From: Pontibacter ruber | GTDB lineage: Bacteria; Bacteroidota; Bacteroidia; Cytophagales; Hymenobacteraceae | DNA length: 64,000 bases | Direction: 5' to 3' | NCBI RefSeq assembly: GCF_023630205.1 | Contig: NZ_JALPRR010000002.1 | Location: 364,899 to 428,898 of the forward strand | Made by a program: the position numbers and the translations under genes | Part shown: in pieces, positions 1 to 8,700 of the stretch | How positions within the stretch are numbered: position 1 is the first letter of the stretch | How the letters are laid out: every line of letters starts with the position of its first letter | Notes under the pieces: model-generated | Databases searched by the model: none | Told to the model about the DNA's origin: nothing | Seen by the model: only the letters and a program-made list of their open reading frames with translations

Positions 1-1037
1 TTGCGACAGAGTTGCTGCGAAGAGGTTTGATTGATGGTGTAGCGCATGTGGTGGCATCCCAAAATCCTCAGGAAGAAGGGCGCTACTTCCGATACAGAAT
101 TTCAAGAACCGAAGCCGAGGTTCGTCAAGGAGCAAAGTCCCGGTACTATCCTATAGAGTTATCTGAAATTCTGCAAATGATCCGGGAGGTCCCCGGCCGC
201 TATGCCGTTGTCGGTATCCCGTGTTTTATCAAAGCTGTACAGCTGCTGCGACGTGAGGACCCGATCTTCCGGGAACGAATCCGGTTCACGTTAGGGCTAT
301 TTTGCGGACACATGAAAAGTGCGCGCTTTGTCGAAAGTTTTGCCTGGCAGATGCAAGTTCCTGCAGAGCAGATCGAGCAGGTAGAGTATCGGCACAAAGA
401 CCCGAACCGACCGGCAAACTGGTATAACGCCCGGCTTACGTTGCGTGACGGGCAAGTGGTAAACAGAGACTGGTGGCACCTGGCAGACGGCGATTGGGGA
501 GCTGGTTTTTATATGAATTCGGCCTGCAACTTTTGTGATGATGTGATTGCGGAAACGGCGGATATCTCATTTGGGGATGCCTGGGTAGAGCCTTATTCAT
601 CAGACGGAATGGGAACGAATGTGGTGGTAGTTCGCTCGCCTCTGATACAAGAGCTTGTTGCCAATGCAGTAAACGAAAACAGGCTGATGTTGGAAGAAGT
701 GGATGCCAAATTTGTAGAGCAGACGCAGGCTGCCGGCTTTCGGCAACGTCGCGAAGGGCTGGCGTATAGGCTGACATGGAGCCGTACGGGTGTGCAGCCG
801 CGCAAGCGCGTTGCCCCTGATTCGAAGTCGGCTACAAGGCAGCGCAAGCTGATCTACCGGATACGGTATTACATTTCGGCCGGAAGCCATAATGTGTTCA
901 AGCTGGCCCGAAGTATAAAAAAGCCGCAACTCTACATCCGTTGGGCACGCATGGCAGCAGCTGTCTACCATGGGCTGGCCTACCATCAGGGTAAACTGGG
1001 TGAAATGCTGAAGCGCTTTGCTGAGCTGAGAGGATAA
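1..1037 (+). CDS. FrhB-like (coenzyme F420 hydrogenase/dehydrogenase beta-subunit family) protein, 5' truncated
   Basis: The reading frame is open from base 3 and enters with ATELLRRGLIDGVA, the internal 'GLIDGV' segment of the FrhB/FdhB family, so the gene starts before the window. The missing part would hold the N-terminal ferredoxin-like domain. The FrhB C-terminal core is visible: VVGIPCFIKAVQLL, GLFCGH, and the cysteine pair SACNFCDD (Cys codons at 525 and 534) followed by ADISFGDAW. In Bacteroidota such proteins are usually found in exopolysaccharide or O-antigen loci and probably work as flavin/Fe-S reductases; true F420 use is unlikely. The converging glycosyltransferase supports a polysaccharide context. 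Family is clear; substrate is unknown. Confidence 0.8.
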   Translation, partial: ATELLRRGLIDGVAHVVASQNPQEEGRYFRYRISRTEAEVRQGAKSRYYPIELSEILQMIREVPGRYAVVGIPCFIKAVQLLRREDPIFRERIRFTLGLFCGHMKSARFVESFAWQMQVPAEQIEQVEYRHKDPNRPANWYNARLTLRDGQVVNRDWWHLADGDWGAGFYMNSACNFCDDVIAETADISFGDAWVEPYSSDGMGTNVVVVRSPLIQELVANAVNENRLMLEEVDAKFVEQTQAAGFRQRREGLAYRLTWSRTGVQPRKRVAPDSKSATRQRKLIYRIRYYISAGSHNVFKLARSIKKPQLYIRWARMAAAVYHGLAYHQGKLGEMLKRFAELRG

Positions 1038-1114
1038 GCAAGTATAAAAAGTAGCTTTATACTTTATATAAACAGTTGAATCAGCCTCTGATTTGACAAA
1101 GCTTTCCGGTAGTA

Positions 1115-1159
1115 AAAACAGCTGAGCAACGTATACTTTATACGTTGCTCAGCTGTTTT
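1115..1159. terminator. Bidirectional terminator with perfect 21-bp stem
   Basis: Bases 1115-1135 pair perfectly with 1139-1159 around a CTT loop, with an A run on the left and a T run on the right. It lies between two convergent genes and contains the last codons and stop of the minus-strand glycosyltransferase, so it can serve both. The centre of the stem carries overlapping TATACTT/AAGTATA motifs. Confidence 0.85.
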
Positions 1160-2058
1160 AATTCGGCCGTTATACGCTCGATAACAGGTTCCCATTCATC
1201 GAGTTGCTCTTGCCTGAAGAGGCGCATGGTCGGGTACCAGGGGCTGTCATCCCGGTTCTCCATCCATCTCCAATCCGCCTCGGCATGCAACAGCGTCCAG
1301 ACGGGTACACCGAGTGCTCCGGCAAGGTGTGCGGGCATGGAATCAACCGTAATCAACAGATCAAGGCCACGGACAACGCGTGCATACTCGGCCAGGTTAA
1401 ACTTCCCGGGATGTATTCCAGTGCCTTCCTGCCACCCCGCAGCAGCTGCATCCGCCTGAAGTATGTAGAGTTTTATTCCCTGTACCTGTGCTAGTGGAGA
1501 GAGGAGTGAAAATGGAATAGAACGGCGACTATCCCAATCTCCGGCTTTCCAAACCAGCCCGACAGCCAGTTGCTTTTTGTCTGATGCAAGTGGTTTTGGC
1601 TCCACATGCAGGTAGGGGATCTTTGTGGGTATCGTGGGCAAGGTCGTGCGGAAGATGTGCGGCATTTCCATTACCTCAACATCGATGTCATACTCTGCGT
1701 CGGGGCTGCCGTCGTGCAAGGGTAACAGCTCATCTATACCTGCAGTTGTTTCCAGAAGCGGGAGGAGCGGTGGCTGCGCCCAGACAATTACCTTTGCGGC
1801 AATCGCTTTTAAAAGAGGGGCGTACCGGATAAACTGAATCGTGTCGCCAAGCCCATGATAGCAGCGCACCAGCACACGTTTCCCTTCTAAAGATTTACCA
1901 TTCCAGATGTACTGCAGGTGCCGGGGCAAATGCCAGCAGGGCGCGCCTGCCCGGGACCTGAGTACCAGATCGCTGTGTTTCCACGCCTCTTCAAAAGCAC
2001 CGCGGCGCATGTGCTGCATCCAAATGTCTGGTGTAACTTCCTGCGTATCGTGGCTCAT
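1138..2058 (-). CDS. GT9-like (heptosyltransferase-type) glycosyltransferase
   Basis: 306 residues. The N-terminal part has LVRCYHGLGDTIQFIRYAPL, the G-x-GD-x-I/V-Q segment of GT9/ADP-heptose transferase-like proteins. The C-terminal half has GLVWKAGDWDSRRSIP, LDLLITVDSMPAHLAGALG and WRWMENRDDSPWYPTMRLFR, typical of the nucleotide-sugar-binding half of the GT9 relatives often fused to TPR proteins. It should be a cytoplasmic, membrane-peripheral transferase adding a sugar to LPS or a surface glycan; donor and acceptor cannot be read from sequence. It lies 56 bases downstream of the glycoside hydrolase on the same strand, probably in one transcript ending in the 1115-1159 hairpin. Confidence 0.8.
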   Translation of the reverse strand: MSHDTQEVTPDIWMQHMRRGAFEEAWKHSDLVLRSRAGAPCWHLPRHLQYIWNGKSLEGKRVLVRCYHGLGDTIQFIRYAPLLKAIAAKVIVWAQPPLLPLLETTAGIDELLPLHDGSPDAEYDIDVEVMEMPHIFRTTLPTIPTKIPYLHVEPKPLASDKKQLAVGLVWKAGDWDSRRSIPFSLLSPLAQVQGIKLYILQADAAAAGWQEGTGIHPGKFNLAEYARVVRGLDLLITVDSMPAHLAGALGVPVWTLLHAEADWRWMENRDDSPWYPTMRLFRQEQLDEWEPVIERITAELKQLSNV

Positions 2059-2114
2059 GTGTTCTTGTTGAGCAGCGTTTTTATACTTTGTTTGTGAGTC
2101 TGTTTATACTTTGC

Positions 2115-2999
2115 TTAAGCATAACGGCGCATCATCTCCACGCAGAAATCAGAAAATTCTTCCACGTTTTGTGGCGGGCTGGTGTGGTGCGGCTGCACGC
2201 CCTTGGCTTCAGGGGTAAAGCAGAACGTGATGGTCAGGTCAAATTCATCCAACTTTGTCATCATGCGGTCAAACCATTTGTCGGCGTCCGGGCGCAGGTA
2301 ATCTGCCCAGCTTAAACCGGTACGCAGGCGCTTCACACCTAATCTTCGCAGCCATTCTACTGCATCATCCAGGCGATGGTCTTCGAAGTGAAACCACTGG
2401 CAGATGCCCATTTCAGGCGTGTAGTCTGAGAATTGTTTCAGGGCAAGTTTTGGAGAACCGTCTTCGCGCAACAGCCCCATATGAAAGTGGCGGTAGTAAG
2501 AAGAGCCTTCGGCCTCCTTGTGGCGTGTGGTTGCTTCCCAGGCCTGCGGCAAATCGTAAAGGCTATACCAGAAAACCCGGTCTACGCGGCCCAATAACAA
2601 CTCGGCTGTTTTGGCCAGACCGAACTCCTGTACTTCTTCCGCACCAAAAGTAGAAATGCCCACTTCCGTTACCCATACAGGCAAATTGGTAACAGCTTCA
2701 ATCTCGGCAACCTTGTTGGGCCACTCGTGAATCTTCCAGAGATTCCAGTCAAGCGGGAAACCGTGCACAGCAATTGCATCCAGATCTTCGAGGGCGCCGT
2801 GGCGTTCCAGTGTTTTAATGAAATGCGGGTCAATCGGGGATATGCCACCCAAAACTCTGAGCACATCTGGCTTTTCTGCTTTCACAGCTTGAGCAGCTGT
2901 CTTTACCATTTCAGAATAGATCTTCCATTCAGGGTCAATCTCGAAAGCCCAGTGAGACTTGTTATTTGGTTCGTTCCAGAATTTAACTGCTTCTATCAT
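2115..2999 (-). CDS. Glycoside hydrolase, beta-xylosidase/GH39-like (clan A TIM barrel)
   Basis: 294 residues, no signal peptide. VKFWNEPNN near the N-terminus is the clan A 'NEP' acid/base motif, and LPVWVTEVGIST has the expected nucleophile Glu at the end of a later barrel strand. YSLYDLPQAW and LRRLGVKRLRTGLSWADYLRP also fit a clan A barrel. The protein begins almost at the NEP motif, so it is short at the N-terminus for the family, and the last ~80 residues look like the start of another barrel unit; a circularly permuted or truncated arrangement is possible. It is the first gene of the pair with the glycosyltransferase. I infer a role in processing an internal or envelope glycan; the substrate is unknown. 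Confidence 0.65.
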   Translation of the reverse strand: MIEAVKFWNEPNNKSHWAFEIDPEWKIYSEMVKTAAQAVKAEKPDVLRVLGGISPIDPHFIKTLERHGALEDLDAIAVHGFPLDWNLWKIHEWPNKVAEIEAVTNLPVWVTEVGISTFGAEEVQEFGLAKTAELLLGRVDRVFWYSLYDLPQAWEATTRHKEAEGSSYYRHFHMGLLREDGSPKLALKQFSDYTPEMGICQWFHFEDHRLDDAVEWLRRLGVKRLRTGLSWADYLRPDADKWFDRMMTKLDEFDLTITFCFTPEAKGVQPHHTSPPQNVEEFSDFCVEMMRRYA

Positions 3000-3768
3000 A
3001 GTTTTATACGTTGCATATTTTAGCCGGTAAACGGCTCACGATCGGTGTTATAATCGAGTTGTGGTAAGTGAATTATTCTTTACAGGGAATGCACCACAGG
3101 TTCTTTGCAGTGACGCGTCACAATTAAGCATATCAGGTTATGTCTCTCTACCTTGTTGGAAACACTATCTCTTAATTACATCCGGGAAATCGTTTGGTAA
3201 ACAGTTCGCAGGCTCCCGAATCATACGTTGAAATTAAAGGTTCAACATACATGCTGCTGACCAGCAGTAATGGAAAAGTAAAGTGTTACGGATAACATTT
3301 CGCGATTTTAAAAGCGGGTAACTTACGCATAGCAGTACGCCAGAACCTGTGTGGTAAGAGGTGCTTTGGTAAGTCACGTTTCCATTGAATCAATGCCTAC
3401 TACGCACCCCAAACCGTGCCGTTGCATTTAAATTAAAAAAAGCAGATATTTTATACTTGCCAGACACTGCTTTGCCGGTTTGAAGAGTATAATAGTAACA
3501 CCCGGCTAAGGGGGAATTTGACTTGAACTATGGTGCATCGGCTGTGAAGCCTCTGAACGCTTTCTGGGTGGTTGGCAAAAAGGCTGAAGGAGTCGTAGCA
3601 GGCTTTAGTTTAGGATAGACCTGATGGGTATGCCTTAGCAAGTATAAAATGGAGAAGCCTTGCTATACTTGTTGCTATGCCTCCTTAAAGCGCGTAAGGC
3701 ATGACTGCAAACAAGTGCAACGTAAATGGTGGGTGTTGCAACTGCACCTTTAGTATCTGCCTAAGGGT
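3000..3768. other. Gene-free stretch, about 770 bases
   Basis: I found no open frame with coding character on either strand and no recognisable RNA or mobile element. It holds several AAGTATA/TATACTT motifs (near 3453, 3640 and 3664). Promoter(s) for the glycoside hydrolase on the minus strand must lie at its left end, but no clear TAnnTTTG box stands out. Confidence 0.5.
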
Positions 3769-4200
3769 TTATTCTGAGGGCATCAGGAGCCATTCCATGG
3801 CTTCAGCCGTGCTGGGGAAGTTTCTGAACTCCAGAGGCAACTCCACAGCTTTCCGGATCGCATCATACGTTGCTTCTACCTTGAGCTCCCGAAGCGTATC
3901 TGATGTTGCTATTCGTGCAACTTTTTTGATATGAGTTGGCATAAGCCCCACCGTTAGTTGTGCAATCACGTTTTTGTACTCTGCCTCGTTCATTTCGATA
4001 ATATTCCGGCTGAAATCAAGCAGCAGCCTTTTGATATCGTGTTCTCTTGTACAGGCAACCGTAGACATAAAGGCCTTCCTGATCTCTGAAACGCCAAATT
4101 TGCTTTGGTTTTGAGGCGCCACAAGAAGTATATCCTGTTGAGTAGTAAATTCAAGCTTAATTAGCTCGTCTTCATAGAGTATCTCGGTAACATTATTCAT
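3769..4200 (-). CDS. Small STAS/SpoIIAA-like protein
   Basis: 143 residues, soluble. The alternating pattern ILLVAPQNQSKFGVSEIRKAF, IKRLLLDFSRN and KVARIATSD resembles the SpoIIAA/STAS-like alpha-beta fold of small Bacteroidota proteins, and the C-terminal RNFPSTAEAMEWLL is common in them. Such proteins are inferred to be regulatory or lipid-binding, but no function is established. The downstream gap has no strong hairpin. It stands apart from the DUF808 gene because a terminator lies between them. Confidence 0.6.
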   Translation of the reverse strand: MNNVTEILYEDELIKLEFTTQQDILLVAPQNQSKFGVSEIRKAFMSTVACTREHDIKRLLLDFSRNIIEMNEAEYKNVIAQLTVGLMPTHIKKVARIATSDTLRELKVEATYDAIRKAVELPLEFRNFPSTAEAMEWLLMPSE

Positions 4201-4301
4201 TCTGCTGCAAGTGTCTTGTTAATAAAATACAATTCTGGTACATACGTAAAAAGAAACGTAACAGGTACTGAGTTACAATCTTATCGGTGCTCATGGGGCA
4301 T

Positions 4302-4336
4302 AAAAAAAGCCTCTCAGTTAGACTGAAAGGCTTTTG
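4302..4336 (-). terminator. Rho-independent terminator of the DUF808 gene
   Basis: An imperfect 14-bp stem (4305-4318 with 4322-4335), with an A run on the plus strand that reads as a T run on the minus strand, lies 86 bases downstream of the minus-strand DUF808 stop. Confidence 0.8.
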
Positions 4337-4421
4337 AGTCATATACAAAAATTGTGTTGCCGCTTTTTATAAGTGGAATGAATTTATTTTTTTGGTTTTC
4401 TGCTGTCGTTGTAAGTATAAA

Positions 4422-5354
4422 TTAGGCGCTTTGTTTAGCTTTTGGCTTAAAAGCCTTGCGTATAAGCGACACGATCTTTTCAATGATACCTCCAAGGATC
4501 AATCCGCCAATTGCGCAGGATACAGCTTTTGCCAGCCAGGCAAGGGCAGGTACGTCGGCCAAGGCATGTTCTAAATTGTGCAGCGCATGGCTTGTGAAAG
4601 GTATACCGTGTGCAATAATTTCAGCACCAACCCACAACATGGCTGCTGTGCCCACATAGCTCAGTATTTTCAGAAAATGAGGCATAAACCGTACAATGCC
4701 CGTTCCGATGCTACGCACCGTGCCATGGTTCTTTTCTTTGGCCATGTGCAGCCCGATATCATCCGCCTTCACTATCAGGCCTACAAACCCGTAAACGGCA
4801 ATGGTAATAACTATAGCAACGGCCAGCATCACAGCGATCTGAGTTGCAAGCGGCTTGTCTGCCACAGTGGAGTACGTTATAGCAACGATCTCTGCAGAAA
4901 GGATCATATCGGTGCGCACGGCGCTCTGTATCCTCGTCTTTTCCAGCTCTTCAGGCGTGATCACATTCAGCTCCTCTTCCTTGCCGGTATCATGGTGCTT
5001 GCTGAACATGGAGTGCACTTTTTCATACCCTTCGAAGCACAGAAAGGCACCGCCTAACATGAGGATAGGAGTGATGGCCCAAGGTGCAAAAATGCCCAGG
5101 AGCAGTGCTGCCGGGCTAAGCAGGAGTACCTTATTGATAAGTGATTTTTTAGCGATATGGTAGATGATGGAAAGCTCGCGTGAGGGATCAAGGCCCACTA
5201 CATACTTAGGCGTAACGGCAGTGTCGTCTATGACAATGCCGGATACTTTACCTGTCGTTTTTGATACCTGAGCCGGAACATCATCCAGGCTTGCCGCACT
5301 CACTTTCACAAGGGCCGATACGTCATCTAAAAGAGCAAGAAGTCCTGAAGCCAT
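4422..5354 (-). CDS. DUF808 (YedI-like) integral membrane protein
   Basis: 310 residues. The opening MASGLLALLDDVSALVKV and the segment DDTAVTPKYVVGLDPSREL are the conserved N-terminus of the DUF808/YedI family, followed by repeated hydrophobic helices (for example VLLLSPAALLLGIFAPWAI) and GGAFLCFEGYEKV. The C-terminus ends in a basic tail. Family function is unknown; it is a multi-pass inner-membrane protein. It has its own terminator downstream and about 400 bases of gene-free DNA upstream, so it is probably monocistronic. Confidence 0.85.
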   Translation of the reverse strand: MASGLLALLDDVSALVKVSAASLDDVPAQVSKTTGKVSGIVIDDTAVTPKYVVGLDPSRELSIIYHIAKKSLINKVLLLSPAALLLGIFAPWAITPILMLGGAFLCFEGYEKVHSMFSKHHDTGKEEELNVITPEELEKTRIQSAVRTDMILSAEIVAITYSTVADKPLATQIAVMLAVAIVITIAVYGFVGLIVKADDIGLHMAKEKNHGTVRSIGTGIVRFMPHFLKILSYVGTAAMLWVGAEIIAHGIPFTSHALHNLEHALADVPALAWLAKAVSCAIGGLILGGIIEKIVSLIRKAFKPKAKQSA

Positions 5355-5755
5355 TAATAGTTAATTATTTTAAAATACATCGTGTAATTAGTCGCATGCT
5401 ACAGGGCATCTGCTGCTGACTGTAACATATTATCGTAAATATAAGGTTTTCCTTATAGTAAATAAGGCTCCGCCTGTGCAAATTGAATTTGAATGCTTGT
5501 ACGTAGGGGACTTAATTATCTGGAAAAAAAATTTTGAACTTACCTGTTAGCATTTTCTTTCTGCGTGCGAATGTATACGGGCATCTTTTCTCAGGGCTAA
5601 ACGGGAAGTTTTTTAAATGTGAAATGCTTTATCAACTTAAGTATCTGCAATTTTTGATAATTAAATACTTAGCGAGCTGTACTTGCAACAGTTTGAGCAT
5701 GAAATGATGCATTAAATATATGGATTTGTATATTTAATGTATATTCTTGCAAGCT
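5355..5755. other. Divergent intergenic region, 401 bases
   Basis: AT-rich and without an open frame. It must contain the divergent promoters of the DUF808 gene and the macroglobulin gene. Close to the latter, 5738-5749 reads TGTATATTCTTG, one mismatch from a TAnnTTTG -7 box. Nothing else recognised. Confidence 0.45.
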
Positions 5756-8700
5756 ATGTTGAAACGGCTTTTAATTTCTATCTCCCTCGTACTGTTTTTG
5801 ATTGGTTTATGCCAGGCTCAAGGTAAACTTGAGAAATCAATTCTAAGAAGCCCTTATACTTATATCTACCAGCTTACAAAAGACGAAGCTCACTCCATAC
5901 ATAAGTCAGGGCCAAAGGTGGTTGATCAAACGTATTTTCATACCCTGATTGATTCCTTTGCCATACGTACCCGTTATAACAGGCATTTACCGCAGGGACA
6001 TTACCTGTACATGCACAGCAGCGGTCCTGATCTTGTTTACAACCTCAACTCAGTCACTTCCTTTTCTTTGAAACTGCTGCAGGTAAGGCCTGCACTTGCC
6101 GTGCTGGTACATGATAGCCTTGGAAATACTATATCGAATGCTGAGGTACGGGTTAATAGTAAGAAAGCAAAGTTTGATCTTGCTACGCAAACTTACCAAC
6201 TGAGAAATACGCCTAAAAAAGCAATACTTGCTGTCAGCGTAAACGGGCACACTCATTTTGAGCAGCTTATGGAAGATGACAGTCACCATACCTATTACAG
6301 GAGAAGTATCCTCGGTAAGCTAATTTATACTAGGCCTGTTTACTACCTGTGGCGCCCCTTTTATGATTTCTATAAATCTGTCAGATGGCTTCATCCGCAG
6401 GGATGGGTGCGGAGCGTATTTTCTTTGTTCGATGAGGATTACCGCCGTTCGGAAAATACAAACCAATATACAGGCTTTTTCATAACCAATAAGCCTAAGT
6501 ACCAGCCCGGAGACACAGTAAAGTATAAAGCATTTATAGTTGACAAGAAGGGCAGGCCAGTTAAAGGAAACGCGATCTTATACTTGAATAAGTATGGGGC
6601 GAAGGCCAGAGATCTGGGTACAATACAGCCTTACAAACAAGGTGCATACGAAGGTTATTTTATCCTGCACGATAGCCTTAAACTACAGCTGGATCAGCAA
6701 TACAATCTGGTTTTAAGTAAACCGGGAAAGAAAAAAGAAACATACATCACCCAGAACTTCAGGTACGAAGATTACGAGCTAAAGGAGAATAGCTACAAAC
6801 TGGCACTCAACCACAAGGAACACCAGTCTGGCCAAAGCAATAGCATTACAGTACGGGGAACAGATGCAAATGGAATGAACCTCCTGGATGCCCGTGTGGA
6901 AATTGTAGTGCGAACCAACCGGATTGGCAAAAGCGAACTGCCCCTGGTGTTTATAACTGACACGCTCTGGGTACATCAGCAGCCTTTGGATGCCGCCGGC
7001 GAAACCAGCATTACAATTCCGGAAAGTATATTCCCAGAGGCAAGTATATATTACTCGGTAACAGCTACTTTCCTGAATTCCAGTAACGAACGGTTTGTAG
7101 ACACCAAAGAGGCTCGCTACCATTATACCCTAGGCCGTATCAGTTTTAGCTTGCTCCAGGATAGTGTGCTCGTGCAGTACCTAGAAGGGAACCAGCCAAA
7201 ACCCAAGGAAGCAGTACTTACTGCCTATAATGCCGACTATGATGCCCTGACAGTAAGTAAAGTAACTTTGCCGATCCTCGTTCCGCTTAATGCGTATGCA
7301 GCAGGGTACAAAGTCGAGTCTGGCAAAATTAGTGAAGACCTGGACCTGACGGAGAAAGAAGCCCTGCTAACGCTGCAAACCTCCAGGTCAGACGATTCCC
7401 TGATTGTAGCCATTCAGAACCCAAGACGGTTGCCTTACTGGTACTATGTTTATCGGGGCGAAAAGCTTGTTGCACGCGGCAAAGGAAACAATGCTGATGA
7501 ATTGACCCGGTACCAGGCAACAGGCGACAAGCCATACTTTGTTAACGTTCACTACATGTGGGCAGGCGAAATGCACAAGCTGCAGGATGACGCTCCTTTG
7601 CAGAAATATTTGCTTTCAATTGACCTCCAATCGCCAATGGTGGTGTACCCGGGGCAGCAAGCAAACCTGAAAGTTAAAGTAAAAGATTTTGCTGGTAAGC
7701 CCGTGCCTGATGTAGACCTGACGGCTTACGCCCTTACCTCAAAATTCAAACACCAGAATGTGCCGGGCCTGCCTAACTGGAACAAGTATAAAAAGCAGAA
7801 GCCTACGCGTGAGCTGGCCATCAAAGATGATTTTAACAGTGGCAGTAAGCTGATGGACTGGGCATACTGGAGCCGCCGTATGGGCCTGGATAGCATAGCA
7901 TATTATCACTTCCTGTACCCAAAGAAAGGCTTTTTTACAGATTACTCCGGCACGATGGATAGTATCACACAGGTTTCTCCATTTGTGGTAGATTCGGGAA
8001 GGGTGGTGCCGGTGCACGTGGTTTACCTGGATAATGTTCCGGTTTATTTTTCTCAAACGGACGTATTGCCAGCCTATGCCTTCGCTGCTGATAGCGGTTA
8101 TCACAACATCAAGCTCAGAACAGCAGACAAACTCATCACCCTGGACAGCGTCTATCTCAAGCACAAGTATAAACTGGTACTGAGTGCCGATATAACCGGC
8201 GCACAAAACCCGATTGCAAAAGCTGCAGAAAAATACAGGTTATCCGACCAGGAGCGCAGCAACCTTTACAGGTACCTTTTTTATGTAGAGCACAAACCAC
8301 GCGACTATTCGGCTTACCTGAAACAAGGTAATAGAGTGTCGTTATTAGCGGAGAAATTTACTGACCACCCGGTCTATCATCCGGAAGGCGCCCTGCTGGT
8401 AGGGCCTTACAGCCCCAATTGGATGCAGTACGTACGGCTGAACAGGTTTACCACCAACTTTATGATGGAGCCTGCCTACACCTACTACTTTGGGCCCAGT
8501 CTCCTGAAGATGCGGCAGATGGAAGTGCTTAAATATATAGCAACGCTGCCTTTGTGGGATAAGCGGGAGAGAAAACCTGAACTGATAAAAATGGAGGCGA
8601 TGACTGAAAGAAAAGTGCAGGAAAGTTGGGAGGAGGCACAAAACGAACGCCTGTTAAGCAAACTTTATACCTCTAATACCAGCCATAGAAGCAGTACCGG

